Shown piece by piece: positions 44,323 through 57,473 of a stretch of 64,000 bases of DNA; position 1 is the stretch's first letter; each line of letters begins with the position of its first letter. This stretch comes from Whitmania pigra (Eukaryota > Annelida > Clitellata > Hirudinida > Haemopidae): NCBI GenBank assembly GCA_021613335.1, contig JAJTWR010000275.1, forward strand, positions 421,001 through 485,000, given 5' to 3'. A model generated the notes under the pieces. That model searched no databases, had not been told where the DNA came from, and saw nothing but the letters and a program-made list of their open reading frames with translations. The position numbers and the translations under genes were made by a program.

Positions 44323-46441
44323 TCGCAGAAATAGGAATAATTTTCTGATGATAATCATTGGTTTAGTTTTTTTTTTAGTTTTACATTTTAAATAAATGTT
44401 CATTTAATTTTCTTATTTATAGTGACTTTCATTCGTTTGGTACGGCTCCAGCAGTTACAATTCCGACGATTGTGTCGAAACTCTTCGATCTTTTCGGCAC
44501 CTTAGACGAAAAATAAAACATTTGCTTTGGCGCGTCGCATTAATTTGAAAATTCAATAAATGCCGAGTTCGACTAATTATTTTGGAGGAAACGATTTGAT
44601 TCCACGAAAATGTTAAACTAGTCTTCCGGTGAGTAAACATTTCTTGCGGAAAAACAATTTCCCTAGATTAGAAATACATTTACTATATATTCTGACGAAA
44701 AATAAAGTTGAAACTAGCTCTCAAAATGTCGCGAGTGATTTTAAAGGCAGGAGTCGGAAAAATATTGCTCGAGACAGCAGTCTCTTGAAACTGCGACTCC
44801 CCTTTCTCAGAATTTCAACAAAAAATAAAATAAAATAAAAAAATAAATAAACGGAAAAGTAAACTTCACATCCTGTTTGGCAGATCTCGGCAGACACTGA
44901 TGCTCTTGTTTCATTGGCGTGATACAGAGGAGATTTTCACTTCTCAATGTTCATTACATCTGATGTAATGCAATGCCCATAGAAAAGAGACGATGACAAG
45001 ACGAATAGCCAGAAAGGAGATTAATTGCATTTGCAAAGATGACCACAAATGGTTAATAATAACTCGGCCGGTAAACAAACTTGCTACAAATGTTAATAAT
45101 AGCAGAAAAAAAGAGAAACGCCTGGAGATATGCCAGTTTTAATCTACATTCTTGTGTTCTTCCTGCTCGCCATGTTGGGCAAACAGTGGTCGTCATTATT
45201 TTCCAATAACACGTAGAAAGCAAACTAACATGGCGTGCTTACGTTTCCACGTACTTTATGTTTTGCGACACTCGATACGGCAGAGCCGACTAGATTGTCG
45301 GCATGTCGATTTTTTTGTACTCATGTTTTGTTTTCATTTTTTATTTTAATATTCGAAACGACATCGTTTATTTTTGATTTGATTTATCATTAATTCCATC
45401 TCCATTGAGATCTCTGCACTTCAAAGCGTCTAGACCGTAAGCATCGAAAAATAGGATGACAATGGCGAAAGTGATATGCTCGCGTGTGTGTTTTCTTAAG
45501 CAAAATCATTTTAGATAACATCTCTCTTCTTTCTAGAGATTTAGAATTACCTAAAAAAAACAACAATTTTTTTATGACATGATATTAAAAAAAAACATTA
45601 ATTAAAAGTGCAAACAAATGAAATGAGTGAATTAAATGGCATTTACACTTAGAGTTTAATCTTTCAGGTTCGATCTGTAAGTCTGTTTGGAGATTATAAG
45701 GGAAACTTTCGTGCAACCAAATGAACTCTGTAGTGCACACAATTCGCTCACCGTTTGTGTACGCCAGGTAAAAGATGCATGCTCGCCTACGTTCTGTAGA
45801 GGAAAATTCATGCATTTAGAAAGTTTAACACGCGGAATGGGAAATTGGGAAAGAATTGATAATCGAGAAAAGCGTACGTGGAATAGTACGTGGAGTTGAA
45901 GTTCATGGAAAAGATTGGCTACGTGCGTTGCTTGCTGCGATAACTTTGCCTTGTTTCAGCTGAGCCAAAGTGAAGTTTTTGCAGTGTTATTCATTCGTTT
46001 CGCGTCTTCGATCGAACTCATTCGCGTGCAAGTGATCTGCCGTTTAAATCATAGTAAGGGAATTACTATTACAGAAATAAAACAATTTCAATATTGCGAA
46101 AGACTTGCGATTCGTTAGTTAGATAATTGTTTTATTTAAAATACCGATGCTATAGGTTACATTTATTTTATTTTTTTTGTTTGTTCAGATTTTTCATAAT
46201 TTGATAATATTTGTAGCAATGATTTGCAAACATATTTATTTTTTAAACTTTATTTTAGCTACCGAGCGCTTTAGAGTGTTTCGCACATGTCTCGGAAGCA
46301 GACAGATTAAGTTGGATCCGCGACTTTTTAGCTGAGCCGGCGATCTCATTATTTCTCGGCGTTTTATGGATTCAGGTTATTTTTTGCAGTTTCCTGTAGT
46401 CATTTTCGGCGAGTTAGGACGCAAATAGGCGCATCCGAAAG
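44323..46441. other. Intergenic region
   Basis: No gene recognised. Short open frames at 44629, 45152, 45585 (-), 45687 and 45915 have no family signal. The last few hundred bases should hold the LIMCH1-like promoter and leader. Confidence 0.5.
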
Positions 46442-49434
46442 ATGAACGAGGTCCATCAACTTGAAAACATGGACTCGAGAGAAGAGTTTTCTGAAAATCT
46501 GAAGTTTGCGCAGTTGACGAAAGCGGCTGTGAAGGAAAGCCAGCGTTGGATCGAGGTTAATAGAATTATGATGATGATGATGATGATGATGTTGATGTTT
46601 AAAGAAGTGTGGTAATTAGCTCTGTTCATTGATGACAAGGAACTTCGACTTTGCGAAGTAGCCATTTCTTGCTTGTCACCCGACGTCTGCTCCGAAAACA
46701 AATCTGCATTCCAATCTCTCGCCATGTTTGAGCAGGCGCGTTTACAAACGTGTCTTTAACGCCGACTGCCCTTGATGAATTTAAAACTCGAGAAAAATCT
46801 TATCGAATTATGTAGTTTTCTTAATCTCTAGTTAAAACATTGTCAACAAAGAAAATATTGATTAGTCAACTGTCAAATGATTAGTTGTTTAATCGATCGA
46901 ATGGCATTCGCGACTCTACTAATTCACAAAAAAAGAAAAACATTTTCTTAAATTCTAACATGTCTAATTAACTTCCTGGGCATGGCGCGTTGTAAGTCCA
47001 ATTAGTGGATGAATGGTTCTGCTGAGTGTTCCGTGTGTATTAACTTGTCAGCAGGTCATAAATCTGTGCTGCTAATTTTTGGTCTAACAATGGATCCATC
47101 GTCTCAGAATGATGTGTGGTCAGATGTGAATTTTTAATTTCTTTTATTCTGTTAATTTTGTTTTGTACGTCAATGAATGATAGTAGAATAAATGTTTAAA
47201 TAAATTATTAATATATTAAAAACTGTAATTTGATTAAATGAATAAATAAATTACATAAAGATATTAAATGTGTTAAGGATTATTATTAACTGATTAATGA
47301 ATTAATTAATTCTTGCTTATTACCTACCTACTCTTTCATTAATTAATTCATTCATTCATCCATCCGTCCGTCCGTCCGTCTATCCGTCCATCAATCCATC
47401 CATCCATCCATCCATCCATCCATTCATCTACTCACCCAATCTTCTTAGTTCCGCCCTGATAAATCACAACCTGTGTTTCAGTTCATTACAGGAGACAAGT
47501 TTAAACATCGTGATAACTTCATCAAGTCTCTGCAAGATGGGGTCCTTTTGTGCAGGTGAATTTGATTTTCATCAGGTTTTTATTCTTGGACGAGAGGAGT
47601 TTTTTCCATTTTTGAAAGCATCTGATAATCCTCCGTGTTCGTTTCGATGGCATCTCCGAGACGAAAGGCTTCGTGTTCGAATCCCGGCTCATTTCCAGTT
47701 TGTTTTTATCGCCTGCTCTGAGTCATTCTCGAGAAATCGTCGAATTACGAGTTTGTTATCGTCGGCGGTTTAGGTGTTGCTTTCGGACTCTGAAGACTTG
47801 TGTTTACAAATTTTTGCGTCTGATGTTTATGGCTCATTGGCGTTGTGTTTTTTTCTATGTTTTTGTTATTTTTGGGAGTCCTGGAACAAATGAAATAAAC
47901 ATTGTTTGAAAAGCAGAATAATGATTAACAATACACTAGGCAAAAATCAGGTACGTAAGATTTTGTAAAATAAATAAAAAAAAAGTTTAATATTGCTTAA
48001 TATTTCAATATTAATATTTATTATATTATTTAATATGTACAATATACAATAATATAACTTAATATTTTGCTTGGTAATATTGGTTAATACTTAACATTTA
48101 TGTTTTTAGATTGGCCAATAACCTGAAGGCTGGTTGCATCAGGAGAATCAACCAGATGCAGACTCCTGTTGCTTACCTGGTATGCTTCAGTTCCTCATTT
48201 GCATTCTCGTGTGTCTTGATAACGATGAGAATGAAATTCTGAGTTCCAGATTCCGAAGTTGGATGATTGTCGAGGTTTTGATGTTATTTCGATGCTGCTA
48301 GAAGTCGTTGCTCGTTAAGATCGCGGTTATCGAGGCGTACCGATATGCTTTGTGTTAAAGCGTATTGTATTCAGAACGGCTAATTATGTACGGTTATGTG
48401 TTATTTTATTTTAATGTTCGACGTGACTTAAAAAAGCCACGACGAGGTTAAGAAAGCCAGTCCATGAGTTTAAGCGGTTTAATAAATTGCAAACGCATCA
48501 TGACATCTGCTTCGTAATTGCCAATCCATTAATAAAAAGTGGTTCTAAAAATATTCTCATGTTCAACATTGTTTTCAAATCATTGAAACCACTTACTGAA
48601 TTGTTGAAAAAATTGATTTTTCTTCTCCGAACCTTTGATCCGATGCTGTTTATAGTAGCGTTATCTGGTGACGGCTTGCAGACGGTGCACGTCGATTAGA
48701 TCGCAAAATATCGGATAGAAAAATATCGGATCGCAAAATATCGGATCTCAAAATATCAAATCGCGTGCCAAAGTGCTCGGTTCGATTCCTGGCGATGGCA
48801 GAGTTACGGCGACAACTTAACCCATTGCAAGATAATCCAATGTGGGTATAATGTTATTTTACGTTTCAAAGTCAATAAGTCTCGATTCTCGCGATGCTTG
48901 GTCGGTTGTTTGTCGAGATTATTATATTATCATTCATCGTTGTTTATCAGTATTTTTTTTCCTTCGCCATTCTTCTGTTCATCCCAGCTTCCAAATCCTC
49001 TTCTGCTGATTAACTCCTTAAAAAATCATCCTACGTAAAGATTTTTTCTATTTAAAAAAATCTACCTACGTAAAGATTTTTTCTATTTAAAAAAATCAAC
49101 CTACGTACAGATTTTTTCTGGTTTTTGAACTACAAGAGAAGGATTAGTTACTTCGATGCTGGTTGCTTGATTGCTTCCTCGAAATTGGTTCTCGAGATCA
49201 GGCGGACGAACAAAAAAATGTAAAAGGAAAATTACTTTTCTTCGACGAATGTTCAAAACGACCTCAAAACTGCTTTTGTAGTTGGGAGCTGTTTTCACCG
49301 AATTGACGACTTTGTGAGTCGTCGAACGAAAAATTAAGTCGTCGGTCGTCGTCGAATGCCCGAGCAGAGCAAAAGACAGCTTAATCTTTTTGCAACGTTA
49401 ATTGTGTTAAGAAGTAAATAACCTCAAGTAACTA

Positions 49435-49471
<37 letters not shown>

Positions 49472-52400
49472 GACTAGTTGTATGACGTCATGCAGGACAA
49501 CCTGAGTCTCTTCCAGATATCATGCAGGGAGGAATTTGGACTGCAAGAGGCACAACTATTCGACATCAGGGACTTGGATGACCTTGATGTCAGAGGCACT
49601 CTAGGGTGAGTCATGGATATCATCATAATCATCATATTATCATCATCATTATCATCATTATCATCATCATCATCATCCTCTGCTTCATTGCTTCCACTCC
49701 ATTTATCTTGACAGAGTCCTCGAGAGCTTGCAAGCTCTTGTGCTTTTGACTTTTTCCTGTGGTTCTCTGTTTTTGATTCTTTACTTATTAAGACATTGAC
49801 ATCATCATCATCACCACCATCATCATCATCATCATGGTAATCTTTCTCGAAGATCCGAGGAGGAGTTTCGCAGAGAGACAGACAGGAGACTGAGAAATGT
49901 GAGTCTTGCTTGTAGAATGTTCTCTCTGGTCATCATCCTACATTTGTAAAGTATATTTAGTAGTAAAGGTCCTCTTGAATGAGCACACAAACACTAATGC
50001 TTAAATACACTTGCGCGCACACATACACTCACAAACTCACAAACATCATCTACCCAAGCACTTGTAAACATTCCATTATAAGCAAACGTCTTTGAACAGA
50101 CTGCCTGTGCCATGTTGTTCTCAATTCGATCGAGTTGTTTTGTTCCTTTGCAATGATCTGAAGAAATAATCCGTCGTCCATCCAGGTACTCGTCACCCTG
50201 TACTGGCTGGGGAGGGTGGCCCGGCCTCTTAGGCCCGACGCTGAGCTCGACCTTCACGCTTTCGAGGCCCTGGTCGACCCCTCCTATTTTGACTTCGCCT
50301 TGTTCGGCGAACCGGAACAGACTTCTACCGTGGTCGGTGAAAGGATCGAAGTTGTTGGTAAAAATGGTGCCAGTGGAAACACCCTCAGAGAGAAAACCTG
50401 TTGGGAGTCTGTGAGTGTCAGATGAAGTTGTTGTTGCTGTCGTTGTTGTTGTTGTTGTCGACGACAATGACTTAACTTAATTATTGACTTTCTTATCAGA
50501 TGTAGTTGTTGTTGTGGACGACAATGACTTTACTTACTTATTGATTTTCTTATCAGATGAAAATTGTTGTCATCAGCAAATCGATTGTAAATCGATTATT
50601 ATTGCCTTTCTTATCAGAAATTTGCAGACCTGAACAATGGGAGCAAAGAGCAGGTTCATTCTGCTTCTCGAAGGTTGAACTTTAGTCATTTATTTATGTA
50701 TTATTAGCTAACTTATTTTCTTTAATTGAAGTTGTTAGTTTAAATCTTCACAGACGTATTACTTTCAATTAATTTAATTTTTCACGGACACAATTTAATT
50801 TTAAGGGAACTGGAGACAGGTGTGGGCAATGGCTGCCATCAGAGATTGGTGAGTCAGTTTAGAATGAGTGTCAATGATTATGGAAATGATGATGGGGATG
50901 ATGACGATGACGATGACGAGGATGACAATGATAGTAATGACGGCGACAATCATTATCGAATCAGGTCCAGCACGGCTCATTACAAGCACATAATATCATT
51001 GTCAGCCCACATCAACAAATCTCGAAGTTTATAGAGCACGATGATGACGACGACGACGTCAACGAAGAGGTAAGACCTACCAATGAATATGTACAAAATA
51101 AAACAAATTAATAATAATAACAATACTAAAGGTAATAATAGTAGTGCTACTAGTAATTAATAACGGTGATGATGATGATGATGATGATAATAATGATGAT
51201 GATGACGACTACGACGATGATGATGATGATGATGATAATATTAGTAATATTACTTAACCGACAGGCTCCTGCTCCTCCAAACTGGGATACTTTTCCAGGA
51301 GCTTCGACCACTTTCGACTCGTACGACGTCGAGTGCCTCGTCGAGGCCGAAGAGGGGCACTCGTTCGCCCTCCATCCGGACACCTCGTCTTCGTCTTCCG
51401 CCTCTTCGTTCGCCACGAAGGACTTCCACGTGAAAGACCACCGAAGTCCGAGGGTCGTCCAGTGCCTATCCTCTCCTACGGCCGCCCTCCTGTCGGCTTC
51501 TCCCGAAACCCTCTCGCACGACGAGATTTCGGACAATTTCGAGAGGCTCCTCAGGGACGTCGAAAGGTTTTCCGTCATCAGAAAATCTCAGTCCCTGAAA
51601 CACCTGGAGGATTTCGACGAGGTTGGATTCGAAGAGCAGGAGGCGGATTCGAACGGAGGATCGAATGCAAATGTGGAAACGAATGGTGACTCTCGTCAGA
51701 CGGAAGTCGAAAGTCCGAAAACGGATGCTCGAGAAAACGGAATCGAGGATGACGAGGAAACAAATCAGAGTGGGTTTTGACTTTCTTATATCGTTTGTGG
51801 CTTTATTAAGTGGATTGTAATTGATGCAATCATTGTCATTGTTAATTGGATGTTAGTTTTAAATTCAACTCAATAAACGAGTACATTTTTAATTCAATAA
51901 CCGAGTGCGTATTTGCATGGAGTCGCTAGCACCTTAGCACAAGCAGTTATTAAAGCCATTAAGGCATCCACCCGCACGGTCGAGCGCACACGACATGACA
52001 CCGTCATTTCCATGCGAAGGTAAAACATCGGAACGCAAGCTCGAGAGGAGGAAAAGTGACTTCATGGATGAACTTTTGACCCTGGACGAGGCCACCAAAA
52101 AGTACGATGCCACGTCTTCCATTTCCCCCTGCCATCACGACCCGTCGTTCCCCTCCGGTCTATCCGCTTCCGATCGAACGGTGACCCTCCAATCTCCGGA
52201 GCTCCTGGAAAAGCCGAAACAACGTTCGGCCGAAGCGACCGAGATTCTGCGTCAGAATTCGTTCGGAAGCTCTACGTCGCCTCCTTCCGGCAGGAATCTT
52301 CGCTCGACGTACATGGAGAGGTTCGCCCACGACCTCGGGAATGTACTCAAGTTCGAACGCAGCAACGGAGGAGATAAAAGTTCATCCGGGAGGAGGATGC

Positions 52401-55400
52401 TTGACCTCGAACAGGAGAGGAGGAGGATGGAGGAGTGGAATAGGAAGGCTGAGGAGAAGCTTAAGGTTGGTCATCTTAATGATGATGATGATGATGATGA
52501 TGATGCCCGAGAGGATCTTATCTATGAGACAAATCCTGGTGGACTTGATGATGATGGTGATGGTGATGATGGTGCTGGTTGTGTTGATGATGATGATGAT
52601 GGTGATGAACCTGTATTGATGATGACGATACGAGAGGTAGAAAAAGTTTCCAGCAATCCTGCTCACTGTTCTCGAACAATTTTACGCTCCTTTTCTCCGT
52701 CTGCTCTTTGTTACGGAATATCACTCGCGATAAGTTTGTTGATATCAAAATCAATCTTTTACAAGAGCATACCATCACTGTTATCACATGTCTCAACACG
52801 TTCATCACCACATCACAACTTTTAAGATATCTTGGTTTAGCTCGCATTACTAAATTCTAGCAGGTCTATCATCATCGTCATCATCATCACCACCACCATC
52901 ATCATCACCACCATCATCATCATCATCACCACCATCATCATCATCATCACATATCCATGCAAAAGCACCTTGAAATTGTCCTTTAACACTTAAGCCAGCG
53001 GTTCTCAACTTGTGGGTCGTGACCCTTACAGGGGGTTGCTTTGCTTTGACTTTTTGCTGGGGGTCGCCTGAGAAAATAAGAAAATAAGAATTTAATAGTT
53101 TTCATAATATTTTTTTTTTTTGATAAAACAATATTCTTAGACCTGCACGTGAGTTTGCTTAGGACACTATTTTAGTTGAAGATGTTTTATTTGGCACCCA
53201 ATAATTATGCCGGACTCTTGTATGGATGGTCGAGTGGATCGCATCCCTGCTTGAGTCGATAACGTGTCGTGTTCGTGACCGGCTTGCCCGCCGTCACAAG
53301 ATCGGTTAGACACAAAGTAGTAATTGCGGTCCGACCTGAAGTAGAAAATGTACGACTAGTTCATTTTTAACTTGATCACGACTTTTCGCATTTCCTATTG
53401 CACACATGACATGTGAGCACATATGGAAGATACTCCTCTGCTAGATTTTTCAGAAAAATTTTTATTTTATTATTATTATGGCGTGCAGGTTAGCCGAATG
53501 GGTTACGTGCCTGCATACGGCGGTAATGGCAACAGTCGTAATGTGTCGTGTTCGAAACCCAGCCTGCACTGCCGCCAGCGACCTTGGGAAGGAGCGCTAT
53601 ATAAATGGTTACAAGAAGCGCCTCTGACGCTATGCATATGGCGCTATATAAATGAAGTTACAATTATTATTATTATTATTATTTTATTTATTTATGTTTC
53701 AAATGCGCAGGACAAGTTCGAGAAAGACCAGGATCTCTTGAAGGAAAAACTGAAAGAGGATTTGAGAAGAGCTCACCAGGTCGAGAGGATAAAGCAGTTG
53801 CAGGTTGGAATCATCATCATCTTTGTTATTAAATAATCATCATCATCATCGTCGTCGTCATTCACTTTCTCTAATCATTATCATCACCATAATAATCATC
53901 GCCATCATCATTATTATTAAATCTAAAGGAAGAAAAGTTTCTGGAGGAGGAGGTCATCGAGGTGAAGAACAGGAGGAGTTTTGCCTCGGAGAACTCAAAG
54001 AGGTCAAAGTTCAGCAAGTCATCACTTTCTCTCTTTGCTCCGCTGTAATGATCGGCTAGAATTACTGTTATATGTTAACCATAACGGTTGCAAGATAATT
54101 ATTGTTATATGTTAATCATAATGGTTGCAAGTTAATTATTGTTATATGTTAATCATAACTGTTGCAAGTTAATTACTGTTCCATGTTATTCATAACTATT
54201 GCAAGTTAATAAATAATGGCATTCTTCTCTCTGGCTTGTTTATGTATATATTGATCCATTCATTTGTTCATTCATTCATTCATTCATTCATTCATTCATT
54301 CATTCGTTGACTAATTTATTCATTCATTCATCCATTCATTCATTCATTCATTGACTAATTCATTCATTCATTGACTAATTCATTCATTCATTGACTAATT
54401 CATTCATTCATTGACTAATTCATTCATTCATTGACTAATTCATTCATTCATTGACTAATTCATTCATTCATTGACTAATTCATTCATTCATTGCATTGAC
54501 TAATTCATTCATTCATTGACTAATTCATTCATTCATTGACTAATTCATTCATTCATTGACTAATTCATTCATTCATTGACTAATTCATTCATTCATTGAC
54601 TAATTCATTCATTCATTCGTTTGAACCAGGCCAAGCAAGACCAGGGGCATTCGTTCCGCTTCTCCAGGCCTCCCTCCGACCTTCACCTCCCTCACTGACG
54701 ATTGGTTGAGCCAGTCTTTCTCCAGCGACGTGGAAAAGCCCTCGTTCGACGACACCCTGCCCGGTGCAGACCTGGTCCCCCCGTTTGGAGAGGCCGGGAG
54801 GCCCGAACCGAGGTGCGGGGAAATCGATGATAACGACGACGCCTTCGAAGAGCCTGCCTGGATGAAGCTTAAGACGGAGAAGGTGGACAAGATGTCGATT
54901 GTGGATGTTCCCGTCAACCGGGCTACCATCGAGGTGTTGCCCGATTCCCCCACAACTTCCAGCGAGAGCATCCATTCTGCTTCCTTGGATCGTTCGGAGG
55001 ACGAATTCAGGGGAACGGCAGTCGCCGGACTGGGTTTTGAAGCGGATGTCACGAGATCGACGACTCTTGACGTTGGTGCACTTCACTCTTATTTGATTAT
55101 CTCGTTCTGAATCTCATCACAAGTGATGAATTTATTATTAATTATTATTTATTATTAATTATTATTAATTCTTATTATTATTATTAATTATTATTATTAT
55201 TATTATTACAATGTTTATATCACCAGACTCAACCTGATGAAAGTTCTTCTCCTCTCAAAGACACAGAGGCTCCGCCCATTCCCGATCGAGACGATTCCCT
55301 ATTGGTCACCTCAGACATTTTAACTTCGAGAGAACAGGCTGCCTACCTAACCTTTGACACGTCCATCTCCAACTTCAACAAATCCTCATCAACCCATGCA

Positions 55401-56215
55401 CCTCCTTCTTTCCTCGACTTGACCCAAAGCAACCAGCAAATCGTGGCGAGTTCCGTCACCTCCCCTGCCGGTGGCCTCTTGACCCCGAGTTCTGACAGGT
55501 GCTCCGAGGTCTACAGGTGCGAGCCCCCCTCGACTATCACTCTCCACAAGAGAACAGCCAGTCCCAAGGATTCAATTTCTTCTGTTTTCCCATCGCCTCG
55601 ATCTCCCTCGAACGATCGACCGGACTTTCTCTGCCTTACTTGCGAAGGTTCCGAAGGCCCGCAGTCATCGTCCAGGTCGGTGGATCACCTGTTTGCCTAC
55701 CACGATGACCAGTTGAGGAGGAGATATTATTGGGCCACGTCCCCCGTGCCTTCCAATTGCGTGAGTCCCGTGGAACTGCCGAGCGACCCCAAGATGGGTT
55801 CTCGGGTCAACAGGCCCCAAGAGAAAGCATCTTGCACGGGCTGCGGATACTGCCTGGGTATGACTAGAACTGGACTTTGTAATTAATTTTTAATTAGAAG
55901 ATCAACTGAATTTTATCTGAATATTGAAAGGATGGTATTTTAATTATTTCATGCCTACAACTTCATACTTGTCTAGAATTCTTGAATTTAAAATATAAAG
56001 TCTTCAGTTCTTCACCTGATATTAATTTTAAAATTAATTTAAATTTACCTCTAGCGACAGAGCAGACGATAAACATCTACGCATTGAAGGGTCACTACCA
56101 TCCCGAATGTTTCAAGTGCAAAGGGTGCGATGCCCCCCTGAACGCTGAGAACGTTGCGATCTACCAGTCCGTCCCTCACTGCTTCACTTGCTTCGGCGAT
56201 TTGAGTCGCCACTGA
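46442..56215 (+). CDS. LIMCH1: Calponin-homology plus LIM protein, LIMCH1/LMO7 type
   Basis: Sixteen exons: 46442-46555, 47482-47555, 48110-48179, 49496-49605, 49853-49898, 50186-50410, 50618-50673, 50806-50848, 50965-51069, 51265-51769, 52020-52465, 53711-53803, 53929-54002, 54630-55071, 55227-55857, 56055-56215; 1,064 residues (human LIMCH1 1,083). An N-terminal calponin-homology domain (about 30-150) reads AAVKESQRWIEFITG, FIKSLQDGVLLCRLANNLK, NLSLFQISCREEFGLQEAQL and VLVTLYWLGRVARP. The middle is Ser-rich and charged with a short coiled coil (EQERRRMEEWNRKAEEKLK, then EEKFLEEEVIEVKNRR). The single C-terminal LIM zinc finger has CTGC, HPECFKCKGC and CFTC as ligands. In vertebrates LIMCH1 activates non-muscle myosin II and LMO7 sits at adherens junctions. 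LMO7 has an extra PDZ that I do not see here, which favours LIMCH1. AATAAA lies at 56575-56580. Confidence 0.9.
47343..47434. repeat. CATC/CGTC tetranucleotide repeat in LIMCH1 intron 1
   Basis: Short (CATT)n, (CGTC)n and (CATC)n run just before exon 2. Confidence 0.9.
48697..48756. repeat. Short tandem repeat near a tRNA-like B box
   Basis: About four copies of a 16-bp ATCGCAAAATATCGG-like unit. They are followed by CTCGGTTCGATTCCTGGCG (48775-48794), which resembles a tRNA B box and may be the remnant of another SINE. Confidence 0.45.
49028..49115. repeat. 35-bp tandem repeat in LIMCH1 intron 3
   Basis: Two and a half copies of a unit starting CCTACGTAAAGATTTTTTCT, offset 35 bp. Confidence 0.75.
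51160..51240. repeat. GAT microsatellite before LIMCH1 exon 10
   Basis: (GAT)n with GAC and AAT units, ending about 25 bp before the acceptor. Confidence 0.9.
52478..52610. repeat. GAT/GGT microsatellite after LIMCH1 exon 11
   Basis: (GAT)n starting 13 bp after the exon 11 donor. The open frame of exon 11 happens to read through it. Confidence 0.9.
52868..52952. repeat. CAT/CAC microsatellite in LIMCH1 intron 11
   Basis: (CAT)n with CAC units, in the opposite orientation to the GAT tract about 260 bp upstream. Confidence 0.9.
53222..53300 (+). mobile_element. Possible second type of tRNA-derived SINE
   Basis: The stretch has an A-box-like TGGTCGAGTGGA and, 40 bp on, a degenerate B box GTGTTCGTGACCGG, as in a tRNA with a long variable arm. 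No second copy was found in the window, so it may be a solitary remnant. Confidence 0.35.
53481..53685 (+). mobile_element. tRNA-derived SINE, copy 2, with ATT tail
   Basis: Starts GCGTGCAGGTTAGCCGAATG. It carries A-box-like and B-box (GTTCGAAACCC) promoter elements and matches the copy at 9474-9658 almost base for base for about 180 bp, including two GCGCTATATAAATG motifs. It ends GAAGTTACAATT followed by (ATT)n. It lies in LIMCH1 intron 11, sense orientation. Confidence 0.85.
54262..54618. repeat. 20-bp satellite-like array in LIMCH1 intron 13
   Basis: A (CATT)n run leads into about 15 copies of the 20-bp unit ATTCATTCATTGACTAATTC. The array stops 11 bp before the acceptor of exon 14, so the usual pyrimidine tract is made of the repeat. 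Confidence 0.95.
55133..55210. repeat. ATT microsatellite before LIMCH1 exon 15
   Basis: (ATT)n with AATT turns ending about 17 bp before the acceptor CACCAG. Confidence 0.85.
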
Positions 56216-56288
56216 TCTCCGAGAGATGCTTTCGAGTTCACCGTAGCAACGATTATCTGATGAATATAATTTATTACTAATTAGTTAC

Positions 56289-56319
<31 letters not shown>

Positions 56320-57473
56320 TGACGAACAAATATTAGCGATTATTACGTTTTCTCTAGCCTAGCAAGAACACATGACGTTGCCCGTGACAGGAAAATTATA
56401 AAAAAAGAAGAAAGCAGAATGGAAGATTAAGAAATGAGAGATTTTAATTGAGGACTTCTTAATGTGGATTTTGTTTGTTGGAAGTTTGGATTGAAAAGGT
56501 TTGCTTTCATAATCCTCATGAAGGCCCCTGAAGAGAAGGTCAAGGAACCTGAACTTTCGGTAGGTCAGGGGTCAAATAAATAGGTCAGTCAGGTGTTAAA
56601 TAGGTCTGAATCTATTTATCTCTAGCAGTCGAAGAGGTCGTACTGATAATCAATAATCGTTATTGGCTTTTGTAGTGGATTTTATACTTCTATGTTTTTG
56701 GCTTTGAGTAGAAATCGTATTCCTTGTCCTTATTAGGAGCAGAACATCTGACGAGTGTTCATACTGTTGTGGATTATTACATTATTATCATTCTGTTCCG
56801 GAGTGAAGCTTTACCGAAAGACACTTTTCAGTGAATTTTGTTTTTTTTTACGAAGACTCTCGAGACAAACTGCTATCATGTGCCGCCTTCGTTGTTCAAG
56901 TTTTCAGGCGTTTTTTTCGTTTGGAAAAAGATTCGAGATTAAATTTTGTTGCATTTGTTTTTTGTTTATATTTTTGATTTGGTCTCAAGCGTTTGGTGAC
57001 TCGCATATGGAGCTGACAAATATTTTGGTGATAGCGGTTGTTGGACTACGGTTTTACCGTGGTACTGCTGATGCTGGGTAGAATTATTCCAATTATTTTT
57101 TATGGTTTGGGCGATGGAGAGCGTCTGCTCCATCGGACTACAGACTGTAGCTGTCAGTTTTTAAATTCTAATGAGCGGGAGCACAAATTGGTAAGTTATA
57201 ATTTGATTTTAATTAAAATCTTTGATTTAGGCAGGTATTTTTCAATTTATTCCATACTTTGAGTGCTGGTCTTTAGCGTTGGGTAATATAAGTAGTTTTT
57301 AAAATTTAATATGTTGAATTTTAAGCGTAATATTTTGTCACTTATTTTAAAATTACTTTTACGAAAACAACTTTCTTTGAAAAGTGAATCTTAATACAAG
57401 TGTTGATTGTTTACAATTTGCTGCACAGAGATTTGCTGCATAATTGAACCAGTTTACATAATAGTTAAAAATC
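56216..57473. other. LIMCH1 3' UTR and upstream region of PRMT9
   Basis: Contains a (GAT)n run at 56292-56318 and the polyadenylation signal at 56575-56580. The open frame at 56755-57081 lacks any family signal. Confidence 0.5.

Noticed and set aside
47630..47700. GTGTTCGAATCCCGGC, a perfect-looking B box
   Set aside because: No cloverleaf could be formed upstream by eye and no repeat partner was found; a tRNA gene is not supported.
51166..51780. Frame starting with a Met run, a candidate gene start
   Set aside because: The Met run is the GAT repeat; the real coding part begins at the acceptor before 51265 as LIMCH1 exon 10.
56755..57081. 108-residue hydrophobic frame upstream of PRMT9
   Set aside because: AT-rich Phe/Leu content explains it; no homology recognised and no supporting splice or start context.
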